DNA of 64,000 nucleotides, taken from the NCBI GenBank assembly GCA_963667075.1, contig OY762938.1:744001-808000 (forward strand), read 5' to 3'. The notes under the pieces were generated by a model that was given only the letters and a program-made list of their open reading frames with translations, was not told the origin of the DNA and ran no database searches. Below are positions 24,241-33,043 of this stretch, piece after piece (positions within the stretch are counted from its first letter, which is position 1; the number at the start of each line of letters is the position of its first letter). This DNA is from G963667075 sp963667075 (GTDB taxonomy: Bacteria > Pseudomonadota > Alphaproteobacteria > Micavibrionales > Micavibrionaceae). The translations under genes were made by a program, and so were the position numbers.

Positions 24241-24663
24241 TTAAGAAATAAAACAATTTTCCGCAAAGACTTCAATTTGTTGGTTTACTGATAATAAGTA
24301 AAAGTGAAAATGTTTAATTTGTCTTTCGTTTGGCTTAAAATGTTTTTTCCATAATTCTGCAGCCTCTGAATTTGTAAATTCAACAATACACCCGAGGCTG
24401 TTCCAGGGTTCATATTTGAAGCAAGTAATATCTACTCCTGGTGTAGAGCTAACCAAAAAATCACATACACCTGTAAAATAAATTGTTTTTTTCTCTAATT
24501 CTGTTGATAGATCAGAGTCATAAAAAATATCAACGCTCAATGTAAGCTCTTCAAATTTCAGAGACATTTTTGTTTCACCATAGGAAGGCAACCAATCGTA
24601 AAGGTCTAATACTTCTTTTGGATGACTTACATACATCTCTTTTTTTAAATCATTGGGGTGCAT
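24241..24663 (-). CDS. Hypothetical protein, 140 aa
   Basis: I do not recognise this protein. It is 140 residues, acidic and aromatic-rich, with no signal peptide or membrane helix, and A+T-richer than the genes outside the IS region. The ATG at 24663 has AGGAA 8 nt upstream, so it is probably translated. Size, composition and a likely alpha/beta pattern (LSVDIFYDSD, LVSSTPGVDITCF, GCIVEFTNSEAAELW) recall small immunity-type or phage-derived proteins, but that is a guess. It lies between the two inverted IS3 copies, so it is either passenger DNA or a survivor of an older genomic island. No toxin gene is next to it. Confidence 0.55.
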   Translation of the reverse strand: MHPNDLKKEMYVSHPKEVLDLYDWLPSYGETKMSLKFEELTLSVDIFYDSDLSTELEKKTIYFTGVCDFLVSSTPGVDITCFKYEPWNSLGCIVEFTNSEAAELWKKHFKPNERQIKHFHFYLLSVNQQIEVFAENCFIS

Positions 24664-24718
24664 TTGGAGTTCCTGTTGGTGGTAGTTTGTTTCCTGTTGT
24701 TTGTCTAAGAGCTAAATC

Positions 24719-25428
24719 TGACCTGCCCCGCATGATGGTGCCAGTTCGAGAGTTAGTCACTGGTTTGGTTTCAATGCGTTAGCCACCATGTGTGATGGCT
24801 GAAGCGTAGCGTAAGGCATCACACATGGTTTTGGCAAGATGCTTTGTGGTGCCGGAGGTCTATAACCAAGTGCGCTATGTGGCCTTTTGGTATTGTAATG
24901 CACCCTCCAACGCTCGATCAAAACCTGCGCTTCATGCAGAGTATCGAACAATTCACGATCCAATAATTCATCCCTGAGTTTGCCGTTAAAACTTTCATTA
25001 TAGCCATTTTCCTATGGGCTGCCCGGCTCGATATAAGTCGGCTTTACCTCCATTTTTCCCAGCCATTCTCTGACCGCTGTCGCTGTAAATTCTGCACCGT
25101 TATCACTGCGGATATGATCGGGAATACCGCGATCAATAAACAGGTTTTCAAGTGCTTCAAGAACATCCCCACTCTTGAGCTTCCGTTTTGTCACGATTGA
25201 CAAGCACTCGCGGCTATATTCATCAATCACGGTGAGCATCCTAAATGCTCGCCCATCTTTCGTGCGATCATGCACAAAATCATACGCCCAAACATGGTTC
25301 CGCCACGACGGACGCAGTCGAATGCAAGAGCCATCATTCAGCCACAGCCTACCGCGCTTTGCTTGTTTCATTGGAACTTTCAGCCCTTCACGCCGCCAGA
25401 TACGCCACACGCGTTTGTGATTAACCTC
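24719..25428 (-). repeat. Inverted repeat arm 2 (~710 bp, IS3 element B)
   Basis: Reverse-complement partner of 22955-23663. It breaks off at 25428, where the copy-1 sequence (reading back into GEGWEVN) is replaced by the left end of another IS3-type element. Confidence 0.85.
24757..25428 (-). pseudogene. IS3-family orfB transposase (element B, copy 2) with in-frame amber stop
   Basis: The translation is identical to copy 1 up to YIEPGSP. There a TGG (Trp) codon in copy 1 is TAG here, at about 25011-25013, between the second Asp and the Glu of the DDE triad. Downstream the frame is open again and ends with the original C-terminus (PCVMPYATLQPSHMVANALKPNQ is split here from the core). The 5' end is truncated at 25428. 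Inactivation by a nonsense mutation is the simplest reading. Confidence 0.85.
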
Positions 25429-25496
25429 AGAGGTAGTCTCAGGAATTCGGACAGTATGTTAAGCTACATTTTTGAGGCCTAAGGAGGGTCGATGAA

Positions 25497-25604
25497 ATGA
25501 GCAAAAAGATAAGGAAGAATTATCCTGCGAAGTTCAAAGCGCAGGTAGCGTTGGCAGCATTACGCGAGGATGCGTCAGTGACGGAACTTTCGAGCCGCTA
25601 CCTC
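25497..25604 (+). pseudogene. IS3-family orfA N-terminal fragment
   Basis: MSKKIRKNYPAKFKAQVALA, followed by LREDASVTELSSRY, is the N-terminal helix-turn-helix start of an IS3 OrfA; similarity stops there and an unrelated tail runs to a stop at 25721. AAGGAGG lies upstream. The sequence at 25429-25450 (GAGGTAGTCTC..) may be the IS left end. It is head-to-head with orfB copy 2. Bases 25605-25873 show nothing recognisable. Confidence 0.7.
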
Positions 25605-25873
25605 GCGCAATATCCTGATGATTTCTTCTGTTTTGTATCTCTTTCCTCGGCTCATTACTGCTCTTCCTTTCTTCGTTCAGTAATAAACCAATTCCTAACT
25701 CAAAACATGGACCGATTTTAGGGGGCAAGGTCACCATCCATGTGTCCCAATTTGTAGCCCACTTTGTGTACCATTTTTAGGTAAAGCAAAAATGTGCCTT
25801 GGTCAATTGAAAAACAAATTTCAATCAATACAACATGTTAGCTGGAAAATAGTTAAGATTATGTAAATGAAAA

Positions 25874-25959
25874 TGGTGGAGGGGGCAGGATTCGAACCTG
25901 CGTAGACATACGTCGGCAGATTTACAGTCTGCTGCCTTTGACCGCTCGGCCACCCCTCC
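25874..25959 (-). tRNA. tRNA-Tyr (anticodon GTA)
   Basis: Read on the minus strand this forms a class II tRNA with acceptor stem GGAGGGG/CCCCTCC, a D-arm starting TGGCCGAGCGG, anticodon loop CTGTAAA (GUA), a long variable arm, T-loop TTCGAAT and an encoded CCA. All arms pair, and the long variable arm with GUA identifies Tyr. Confidence 0.95.
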
Positions 25960-26054
25960 ATCTTTTAAGGCTCTCCTCAAAGAGATGAGTGCACGTAAGA
26001 AAAAGGATTTTGCCGCTGGTGTCAAGGAAGAATTAACCTCATCATGTCATTTCC

Positions 26055-27911
26055 TCATATTTCTTCCTCATTATCACCTAAAAACCCTCCAGATTGCATA
26101 TGCCAGAGTTTGGCGTAATGACCGTTCTTTAGTTTTTTTAGTTTATTATGCGTGCCATCTTCTATAATCCGGCCACTTTCCATGACAATGATCCGGTCCA
26201 TCTGCCGCAGGGTTGATAAGCGGTGTGCTATTGCAATCACTGTTTTATGGCTCATAATGCTTTCAAGAGCAGACTGGATGGCCTGCTCACTTTCACTGTC
26301 GAGGGCCGATGTCGCTTCATCCAGCACGAGGATAGGAGCCTGTTTCAAGATCGCACGCGCAATGCTGATACGTTGTCTTTGGCCGCCTGAAAGCTTACCC
26401 CCCCGCTCCCCGACATGGGCTTTATACCCTGTCCGGCCTTTATCATCTTCAAGACCTAAAATGAAATCATGGGCATAGGCTCTTTTCGCAGCATCCATCA
26501 CCTCTTCCATACTGGCCCCTGGGAGGCCATAACGGATATTCTCCTCAATCGAGCGGTGAAACAGATAGCTTTCCTGTGTCACAACTGTAATATGTTCTCG
26601 CAGAGAGCGTTGCTGTACGTCTGCTATATTCTGACCATCAATCACTATCTCACCGGACTCCAGATCATACGCCCGAACCAGCAGGTTCATGACCGTCGAT
26701 TTCCCGGCACCACTTTTGCCAACAAGGCCGAGTTTCTGACCTGCTGGAATATGGAGATTAAAACCATCCAGAACTGGCCTCCCCCCCTCTTCAAGCTCTA
26801 GCCCATAGTTAAACATAACGGACTTATATTCAATGCTGGCCGGTCCCTTTGTTACCAAAGCCTGCGCGTCTGGTTTATCTGTAACCTCGTGGTCTTTGGT
26901 CAAGGTTTCCATGCCTTCTTGTACCGTGCCAAGATTTTCAAAGATACGCGTCACTTCGTACATAATCCAGTGAGACTGAGATGCAGCCTGATAGACCATA
27001 GGCAATGCAATTGCCATAGCGGCAATACCCGTTGCTTGATTGGATTCAACCAGATAAGCCCCGATCAAAACCGTGACAATAAAAAGAACGCCATTTAAGG
27101 CATTAACCACCAGACTCATAAAACAGAGCTGTGTATTCATGTGGCGCAGGCTTCCCGCATGTTTCTTAAGCAGGCACACAATCCGGCGGTCTTCATCGGC
27201 TGTTCTGGCGAAATATTTGATCGGCAGAAAATTGGTAAAGCTATCTACAACTTGACCAGTCAGAATACTCATATTCTCAGAGTGCGCGGTTGCGCGCGCC
27301 TGAATTCTTGGCACAAAATACATAAGCATAAAACAATAGAGGACCAGCCACACAGACAGCGTGACAGCCAGCCAGACATTCGCCCCAAACAGAAACCAGA
27401 CATTGCTTATCGTAAACACAAAGGCATACCAGAGTGAACCGACAACAGAGCGGATAACATCCTGCAGGCTTGGGGCAGATTGAAGCAGTTTATTGGCAAT
27501 CCGTCCGGCAAAATCGTTCTGAAAGAACGCCAGAGAATGCCGGGACGTGTACCAGTACAGTTGCCGCCTTATAAAATCACGAACATAGGGCGCAAAGGTG
27601 ATATGATGAAAGCTCTCCATAAAGCTTTCTGTTACAAAACGAATAACCGCCAGCGCAACACCGAGCCAGACAAGCGCTTTCGTGTACTGTCCCTGTTCCA
27701 CTAGAAAACCGACATACCATATCTGGTACGAGAGTAAAAAAGCAAAGAATCCCTCTATAATTGCCATTGTGATCAACACACCCTTTATCTGTTTTACAAA
27801 AAACCAGATAAAGGCCCATAATGATGTCGGCAGTTTTTTGATCCCACCTTCGGGTAGCTGATCAATCTCAAGATAAAAGATCTTTTTTATTTTCTGTATT
27901 AAACGCGTCAT
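26055..27911 (-). CDS. ABC exporter, fused permease-ATPase
   Basis: A ~618-residue half-transporter: six transmembrane helices in residues ~30-330 and a nucleotide-binding domain in ~365-600. The ATPase motifs are canonical: Walker A GKSGAGKST, signature LSGGQRQR, Walker B ILVLDEATSALD and H-loop IAHRLST. It should form an active homodimer exporting a lipid, peptide or drug; the substrate cannot be predicted. I prefer ATG 27911 over an upstream in-frame GTG because AAGGAAA sits 9 nt before it. It contrasts with the degenerate ABC pair of the secretion locus. It is a single gene, with tRNA-Tyr downstream and ~350 bp upstream free of clear genes. Confidence 0.88.
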   Translation of the reverse strand: MTRLIQKIKKIFYLEIDQLPEGGIKKLPTSLWAFIWFFVKQIKGVLITMAIIEGFFAFLLSYQIWYVGFLVEQGQYTKALVWLGVALAVIRFVTESFMESFHHITFAPYVRDFIRRQLYWYTSRHSLAFFQNDFAGRIANKLLQSAPSLQDVIRSVVGSLWYAFVFTISNVWFLFGANVWLAVTLSVWLVLYCFMLMYFVPRIQARATAHSENMSILTGQVVDSFTNFLPIKYFARTADEDRRIVCLLKKHAGSLRHMNTQLCFMSLVVNALNGVLFIVTVLIGAYLVESNQATGIAAMAIALPMVYQAASQSHWIMYEVTRIFENLGTVQEGMETLTKDHEVTDKPDAQALVTKGPASIEYKSVMFNYGLELEEGGRPVLDGFNLHIPAGQKLGLVGKSGAGKSTVMNLLVRAYDLESGEIVIDGQNIADVQQRSLREHITVVTQESYLFHRSIEENIRYGLPGASMEEVMDAAKRAYAHDFILGLEDDKGRTGYKAHVGERGGKLSGGQRQRISIARAILKQAPILVLDEATSALDSESEQAIQSALESIMSHKTVIAIAHRLSTLRQMDRIIVMESGRIIEDGTHNKLKKLKNGHYAKLWHMQSGGFLGDNEEEI

Positions 27912-28017
27912 AACGCTCACTTTCCTTAAAAAGAAGGCTAAAAAATGTTTTCTGGATTTCGAATGCCTTAGGAAACGCTTTCAGCCTTGAGGACAGACTG
28001 AAAAGAACGCGGATGAG

Positions 28018-28170
28018 CTATTCTGTGTCAGCCTGAAAATATATACGGGTGTTATCGTTTGAGACAGGCCCGCTGTTACTGAATTGAGCCCAGTCGAGCA
28101 TAAATCCCTTTGCGGTGGTCACACCCCAGATGGCTACGTATTTATGTTCATGGCTAATCACTGAACTTCT
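28018..28170 (-). other. Possible small or decayed coding remnant in a 350-bp gap
   Basis: Between the ABC exporter and rlmB (27912-28274) there is no convincing gene. One minus-strand frame encodes HKYVAIWGVTTAKGFMLDWA and continues to IYFQADTE before a TAG at 28018, with balanced, protein-like composition but no ATG start. It also includes a direct repeat of ATTAGCCATGA. It could be the C-terminal remnant of a lost gene. Confidence 0.25.
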
Positions 28171-28274
28171 CCACTCATGGCTAATGCTTTATGTGAACAC
28201 ATAAGCTCTTTTTGTGCGGCGCAAAAATAAATTGTCTCTTCCTTTTGGCTCACTTTTGATTTACCTTTCGTGCT

Positions 28275-29087
28275 ATGAAAAAAAGAAAACCTCAAAAGAA
28301 ACAAACGCCTCAAAAGAAATCTGGTCGTCCGGCAGCCAGAGTCAATACCCCCAAGGTAAAAATAGACCTTTTCGGCATACATGCGGTAGAAGCCGCATGG
28401 CTTAACCCGAAACGGATTATTCATGCTTTATACATTATGGAATCAAATTGGAAAAACTTTGAGCCCGTCTTTCATAAAGGCAGAAAAGCAGGACATAATC
28501 GTCCAGATCCCATTATGGTAGACAAATCTTTTTTTCAAAATGCCCTGCCGCATGAGCCTGTTCATCAAGGCATTGCTATCACGGCAGACCCTTTGGAAGA
28601 GGTCTATCTTCAGGATCTGATCATCAGGGAAAAGCAAAAGGAAAAATCTGTGCTCCTTATTCTGGATCAGGTCACAGACCCACATAATGTCGGGGCTATT
28701 ATGCGTTCTGCCTGTGCGTTTGGAGCCGGCGGCGTTGTGATGCAGAAAAAACATGCGCCAGAGCTGAAAACCATTCTGGCCAAAACAGCCTGCGGGGCTG
28801 TAGATTTTATACCCGCCGCCTTTGAGACCAATCTGTCACGCACTATAGAAACGTTGCAAGAGGCCGGTTATATCGTATTAGGCCTTGATGAACACACAAA
28901 TACAGAAATCGGAAAGGCCCCCGATCATAACAAAATCGCACTGGTCTTAGGCGCAGAAGGGCCCGGGATTCGTCACCTTATAAAGGAGAAATGCGATAGG
29001 CTGGTCAAACTCCCCACACTTCCGCCACTCCAGAGCCTAAACGTCTCCAACGCTGCTGCGATTAGTCTGTATGCTGTTACGCGTTAG
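28275..29087 (+). CDS. rlmB: 23S rRNA (guanosine-2'-O)-methyltransferase RlmB (SpoU/TrmH family)
   Basis: A 270-residue SPOUT methyltransferase. A basic N-terminal tail (MKKRKPQKKQ..) precedes a substrate-binding domain starting FGIHAVEAAWLNP, then the three SPOUT motifs: DQVTDPHNVGAIMRSA, LVLGAEGPGIRHL and SLNVSNAAAISLYA, which form the trefoil knot binding S-adenosylmethionine. RlmB methylates G2251 in the peptidyl-transferase P-loop of 23S rRNA; a related TrmH-type function cannot be fully excluded. No strong ribosome-binding site precedes the ATG. It is a single gene followed by 170 bp of A+T-rich promoter-like DNA. Confidence 0.87.
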   Translation: MKKRKPQKKQTPQKKSGRPAARVNTPKVKIDLFGIHAVEAAWLNPKRIIHALYIMESNWKNFEPVFHKGRKAGHNRPDPIMVDKSFFQNALPHEPVHQGIAITADPLEEVYLQDLIIREKQKEKSVLLILDQVTDPHNVGAIMRSACAFGAGGVVMQKKHAPELKTILAKTACGAVDFIPAAFETNLSRTIETLQEAGYIVLGLDEHTNTEIGKAPDHNKIALVLGAEGPGIRHLIKEKCDRLVKLPTLPPLQSLNVSNAAAISLYAVTR

Positions 29088-29255
29088 TGATGTTTTAATA
29101 TTAAGTGAACGACGATATTTTTATCTAACCACCTGAAATAAAATAATAATAAATATTTCCATAACAAAAAACTTGCATTTTATAAAATAGTTGGTATATA
29201 GTCTTTCAGAGGTTAAGAAATTATTAAGCCACGCTGTGGTGAGGAGATGTGTCAA

Positions 29256-29738
29256 ATGAATATAAAAAATGCTTTTAATCGTATTGTTTTTGGGGCTGCC
29301 GTATTGGCAAGTTTAGCAACCCCGGCTTGTCAGGGGTTGGGACTCATGCCGGGCAACGGAAACCCGACTATTGCAGGTGGAAATGGTGTCTGGGTACAGC
29401 GGCCAGTGGGTCTTAATCGCGCCCAGCTTGCAGAAGCCAATGTGACTCTGGCAACTCAGCAAATGGTAAATGATCAGCTTAGGATCTGCGTTGCGCAAGC
29501 GCAGGAATGGAGAGAAAGTACAAATTACCAGACACAAGACGCTATCAGAACGGTAGGAGATTTTTCTGAAGGGCGCAGTGAAACAGTTGGTAGAGCTGCA
29601 CAGCTTGCAGGTGTCGCTCTTTCTGTTTGGCAAGGTCTTAGGGGCGCATCACAGTCATTTGATAGCGCCGCATTTAACAATCAGGTGATGAGCTGTATGC
29701 AGCAAAATGGCCTTAATTTGGTTAGAATGCAACCCTAA
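29256..29738 (+). CDS. Hypothetical secreted protein or lipoprotein
   Basis: I do not recognise the family. ATG 29256 is preferred over the in-frame ATG at 29247 because GAGGAG lies 9 nt before it and would abut the earlier one. The 160-residue product has an export signal (FNRIVFGAAVLASLATPAC); the Cys at the cleavage region resembles a lipobox but with Pro at -2, so lipidation is uncertain. The mature part is Gly/Asn/Gln-rich then helical, with two later Cys residues (RICVAQA, MSCMQQNG). A likely promoter (TTGCAT .. TATATA) lies ~65 bp upstream. It sits 18 bp before another small exported protein and probably forms a two-gene operon with it. Confidence 0.6.
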   Translation: MNIKNAFNRIVFGAAVLASLATPACQGLGLMPGNGNPTIAGGNGVWVQRPVGLNRAQLAEANVTLATQQMVNDQLRICVAQAQEWRESTNYQTQDAIRTVGDFSEGRSETVGRAAQLAGVALSVWQGLRGASQSFDSAAFNNQVMSCMQQNGLNLVRMQP

Positions 29739-29756
29739 TTTTAAACAGGTACAATA

Positions 29757-30248
29757 ATGTTTGATTTTTATAAAACAGGTATCGTAACGCTGGCGATGGT
29801 TTTTGCAGCCACTGTGATCGCCCCGCCGGCGTTCTCTGGCAACAGTTTCGGCTTCAGAGGGTTTGGCGTAAGCGATCCTGCAGATGATGATGGCAGTGTA
29901 ACAGTCACCGGTGATGGCCAGAATACGGTTATCATTATCGACAACGACCAAAAAACACCGCATCCCTGTTTCCAAAGAAATGGCGAGCCTGTGGAGACAT
30001 CTGTGTGCCGACGCTTGATCCGGGACTGGATGGACACCGGAAAATTTAAAGGCTTACTGGATGGCCGATATGGCAGCAGAGATCAACTCACCCCCTGCTT
30101 TGATGAAGATGGGTATCCTGTAGAAGGAAATACGACCTGTGACAGAATACTGCGTGATGAAGTAGAAAGAACTCAGCAGGACCGACGGAAACAGTCGCAA
30201 GAGGGTACAACACCCTTTAAACCTATTCCTTACCCTGATGCACCATAA
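29757..30248 (+). CDS. Hypothetical exported protein with duplicated Cys-containing motif
   Basis: A 163-residue protein with a signal peptide (cleavage near APPAFSG). The mature region contains two copies of a ~20-residue unit: PCFQRNGEPVETSVCRRLIR and PCFDEDGYPVEGNTTCDRIL (both followed by RD or a similar pair), about 50 residues apart. The shared pattern is PCF-x3-G-x-PVE-x-C-x-R-[LI], with two Cys per unit, suggesting one disulphide per repeat in the periplasm. The C-terminus is basic and Gln-rich. I know no named domain for this pattern. It follows the putative lipoprotein gene by 18 bp. Confidence 0.6.
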   Translation: MFDFYKTGIVTLAMVFAATVIAPPAFSGNSFGFRGFGVSDPADDDGSVTVTGDGQNTVIIIDNDQKTPHPCFQRNGEPVETSVCRRLIRDWMDTGKFKGLLDGRYGSRDQLTPCFDEDGYPVEGNTTCDRILRDEVERTQQDRRKQSQEGTTPFKPIPYPDAP

Positions 30249-30262
30249 ATAAAAGCGCTATC

Positions 30263-30288
30263 GTCATGCCGGATGTAATCCGGCATCC
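30263..30288. repeat. REP-like palindrome
   Basis: ATGCCGGAT-GTA-ATCCGGCAT (30266-30286) is a perfect 9-bp inverted repeat within GTC..CC flanks, a common proteobacterial intergenic palindrome. It sits between convergent genes and may stabilise 3' ends. No T-run follows. Confidence 0.55.
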
Positions 30289-30400
30289 GTTCGTTCACGC
30301 CAAGGCCGCCAAGGGCTGCTAAGAACACAAAGAGACGTTTCTTTAATTTATAGAAGAAGAATCAACGCGCGGTGTCATACCGCACGCTGATCCCGCATCC

Positions 30401-32068
30401 CTATTTCATCACAGCACCTTCACTGGCAGAAGAGACCATTCTTGTGTAGCGGCCCATGTAACCTTTTGTGATTTTAGGCTCTGGGGCTTTCCAATTAGAG
30501 AAACGTTCTTTGATCTCGTCTTCGGAAACCTCCAGCGTTATCGTTTTTTCAGGAATATTGATTTTGATGATATCACCTTCTTCAATGATCGCGATCGGCC
30601 CGCCTTGCATCGCTTCGGGAGAGACGTGACCGATGGCAGCCCCTCTGGTCCCACCGGAAAAACGGCCATCTGTGATCAGCGCAACATGCGCATCCAGCCC
30701 CATGCCGGCAATAGCAGAAGTCGGTGTGAGCATTTCCCTCATCCCCGGGCCGCCTTGAGGACCCTCGTAGCGGATAACAATCACGTCACCTTTGTTGATC
30801 TGCGCGCCCATAATGGCGGCTGTTGCGTCTTCCTCAGAGTTAAACACCCTTGCCGGTCCTTCATGGCGCATCATTTCATCGCGTACAGCCGATTGTTTGA
30901 CCACGCAGCCATCCGGCGCCATATTACCAAACAACACAGCCAGACCGCCCTCTTTATGATATGGATCATCCATAGGACGAATAACATCGTTGTTCAGCAC
31001 GTTGAACCCTTCGAGATTGTCTCCAACCGTTTGGCCTGTCACAGTCATGCAGGTCTTGTTGATAAGCCCGTCCTTGCCAGAGAGTTCTTTCATCACAGCA
31101 CCAATACCGCCGGCACTATTCAAATCTTCAATGTGATCTTTACCGCCCGGGCTTAACGAGCAAATATGTGGCACTTTTTTACTGATCTCATTAATCTGGT
31201 TCAGATCAATTTTCACACCAGCTTCTTTCGCAATCGCAGGCAGATGGAGAACGGTGTTAGTGGAACAGCCCAGTGCCATATCAACCGCCAGTGCATTTTC
31301 AAACGCTTCTGCCGTCATGATTTTGCTTGGTGTAATATTCTTTTCAAGCAGCTCCATAATTTTCATACCCGCCATTTTGGCCAGACGAGTCCGCGCTGCC
31401 ATAACTGCCGGAATGGTACCGTTACCCGGCAAGCCCATACCGATCACCTCGGTCAGACAGTTCATGGAATTTGCTGTAAACATGCCGGAACATGACCCGC
31501 ACGTCGGGCATGCAGAATCTTCAAGGCCGAGCAGTTCCTCTTCCGTCATTTTACCGGACAGAACGGCACCGACCCCCTCGAACACAGAAATCAGATCAAC
31601 TTTGGCACAGCTTCCAGGGGCTCTGCCTGCCAGCATCGGACCACCGCTTATAAAAATTGTCGGCAGATCAAGACGGGCGGCTGCCATTAACATACCGGGG
31701 ACGATCTTGTCACAATTCGGCACCATGACCATCGCGTCAAAAGGGTGCGCCGTTGCCATAAGCTCTACCGTATCTGCAATCAGCTCACGGCTGGCAAGGG
31801 AGTATTTCATGCCCTGATGGTTCATCGCGATACCATCACATACGCCGATTGTTGAAAATTCAATGGGCGTACCGCCTGCCATATAAATGCCGGTTTTGAC
31901 AGCTTTTACGATTTTATCCAGATCAACATGACCCGGGACAATGTCGTTTTGGGAATTCGCAATACCGATCAACGGTCTTTTCAGCTCTTCATCTGTGTAC
32001 CCCATAGCCTTAAACAAGGCGCGGTGTGGGGCTCTTTCTATTCCTTTTTTTGCATTGTCACTTTTCAT
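30401..32068 (-). CDS. ilvD: Dihydroxy-acid dehydratase
   Basis: A ~555-residue enzyme of the IlvD/Edd family. It dehydrates 2,3-dihydroxy-isovalerate and 2,3-dihydroxy-3-methylvalerate in valine and isoleucine synthesis, using an iron-sulphur cluster and Mg. Cluster-ligand regions are visible as VPNCDKIVPGM and CPTCGSCSGMFTANSM; the C-terminal signature LITDGRFSGGTRG is intact. Length is normal for the short IlvD class. ATG 32068 is preferred (AAGGAG nine bases upstream) over a TTG just before it. No other ilv genes are adjacent, so it is a stand-alone locus. Confidence 0.95.
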   Translation of the reverse strand: MKSDNAKKGIERAPHRALFKAMGYTDEELKRPLIGIANSQNDIVPGHVDLDKIVKAVKTGIYMAGGTPIEFSTIGVCDGIAMNHQGMKYSLASRELIADTVELMATAHPFDAMVMVPNCDKIVPGMLMAAARLDLPTIFISGGPMLAGRAPGSCAKVDLISVFEGVGAVLSGKMTEEELLGLEDSACPTCGSCSGMFTANSMNCLTEVIGMGLPGNGTIPAVMAARTRLAKMAGMKIMELLEKNITPSKIMTAEAFENALAVDMALGCSTNTVLHLPAIAKEAGVKIDLNQINEISKKVPHICSLSPGGKDHIEDLNSAGGIGAVMKELSGKDGLINKTCMTVTGQTVGDNLEGFNVLNNDVIRPMDDPYHKEGGLAVLFGNMAPDGCVVKQSAVRDEMMRHEGPARVFNSEEDATAAIMGAQINKGDVIVIRYEGPQGGPGMREMLTPTSAIAGMGLDAHVALITDGRFSGGTRGAAIGHVSPEAMQGGPIAIIEEGDIIKINIPEKTITLEVSEDEIKERFSNWKAPEPKITKGYMGRYTRMVSSASEGAVMK

Positions 32069-32160
32069 CAATCATAACTCCTTTAGAAAGGTAATCGTTA
32101 GCCATCTCACTTTATATATTAGGGTACCCTGCAAAAGTCAAAAAACATCTGGAGGCCATC

Positions 32161-32967
32161 TCACGGATCACGCTCTTTCTTCATAGGTGACAGGGAGAGC
32201 TCTGTTATCGGTTCTCTCGCTGGAACAAGAGAAGAAAGCTCTATGTGTTTTGTGATATAGGTGCCGGCGGTGCGGCCATCTGCTACCTTTCTACGTTCAT
32301 GAATGATATGTTTACCGGCCCCAAGATCTGTAAAAGCAATCACTGCATTTTCTTCGCCGAACGGCGTCTCTCCATAGGCCGCCAGTTGTTCCACAGCACT
32401 ATTCAAACGAACTTCCGGGGTATCTTTTATCTCCGGCGGCGGCGGCGGCGCAGAAGAAAATGCAGGCATTTCTCCTTCGCTTGCGATGCTCATAATGTTT
32501 TCAGTGATATCTTTGCCAGTTTCGGCTTCTACAACTGTATCGACAAGGGCAGAACCAGCCCCAACGCCGCCACCATAGATTGCACCGCCGATAATTTTTG
32601 AAATGGGCCTGATCTCATCACCTGTGACCTCCCTGTATATTGAGCCAACAATCGGCACGTGATGGCAGGGATTCACCATATCAACAAGATCACCAAAACC
32701 AAAAACCTGACTCTGGGCAGCTTCAGAAGCCGGATATTCAGTATAAGACAACGTTTTCCTAAAGCTATTACCGGATGTTTTACCGTCCTGCGCTTCTGTG
32801 AGATTACCTACCACAGCATCTTTTGCCGTTTCCTCACTGGTCCACACCGGCACAGAACCAGCAATGCGGTCATCATCGCCATTATAGACGCGCATTTTCA
32901 AAATTCTACGGCTGCCCTGTTGTTGTGACGGGGCACTCATATCATTTGGTGGTATTTCAAGCATCAT
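32161..32967 (-). CDS. Hypothetical protein, 268 aa, divergent from a regulator gene
   Basis: I cannot assign a function. The protein is soluble-looking with a disordered N-terminus. It has a central block NPCHHVPIVGSIYREVTGDE followed by Gly-rich helices (IIGGAIYGGGVGAGSALVD), which resembles hypothetical proteins of other alphaproteobacteria. A proline run (APPPPPE) is followed by a Lys/Arg-rich C-terminal part. The Gly-rich amphipathic segment could contact membranes. The start is one of two adjacent ATGs (32967, 32964) after AGGAG. It diverges from a winged-helix regulator with at most ~76 bp between them, so that regulator may control it. Confidence 0.6.
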   Translation of the reverse strand: MMLEIPPNDMSAPSQQQGSRRILKMRVYNGDDDRIAGSVPVWTSEETAKDAVVGNLTEAQDGKTSGNSFRKTLSYTEYPASEAAQSQVFGFGDLVDMVNPCHHVPIVGSIYREVTGDEIRPISKIIGGAIYGGGVGAGSALVDTVVEAETGKDITENIMSIASEGEMPAFSSAPPPPPEIKDTPEVRLNSAVEQLAAYGETPFGEENAVIAFTDLGAGKHIIHERRKVADGRTAGTYITKHIELSSLVPAREPITELSLSPMKKERDP

Positions 32968-33043
32968 GCCTCTCCTGCTTTTTCTCCGGCTGGCAATTAC
33001 AATGTGGTATGCAAGGGCTGTGCCATATGTTAGTAGTTCTCTT

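Noticed and set aside
23663..24719. A composite transposon carrying the 140-aa gene
   Set aside because: The flanking IS3 copies are both truncated and inactive, and no target duplication is visible, so mobility as a unit is not supported.
25011..25013. TAG as a recoded (pyrrolysine) codon in the IS3 transposase
   Set aside because: The same gene copy at 23.4 kb has TGG there, the copy is also 5'-truncated, and nothing else suggests recoding; a nonsense mutation is sufficient.
30605..31817. Several long plus-strand ORFs opposite ilvD
   Set aside because: They overlap the well-supported ilvD frame entirely and have His/Arg/Ser-rich shadow composition.
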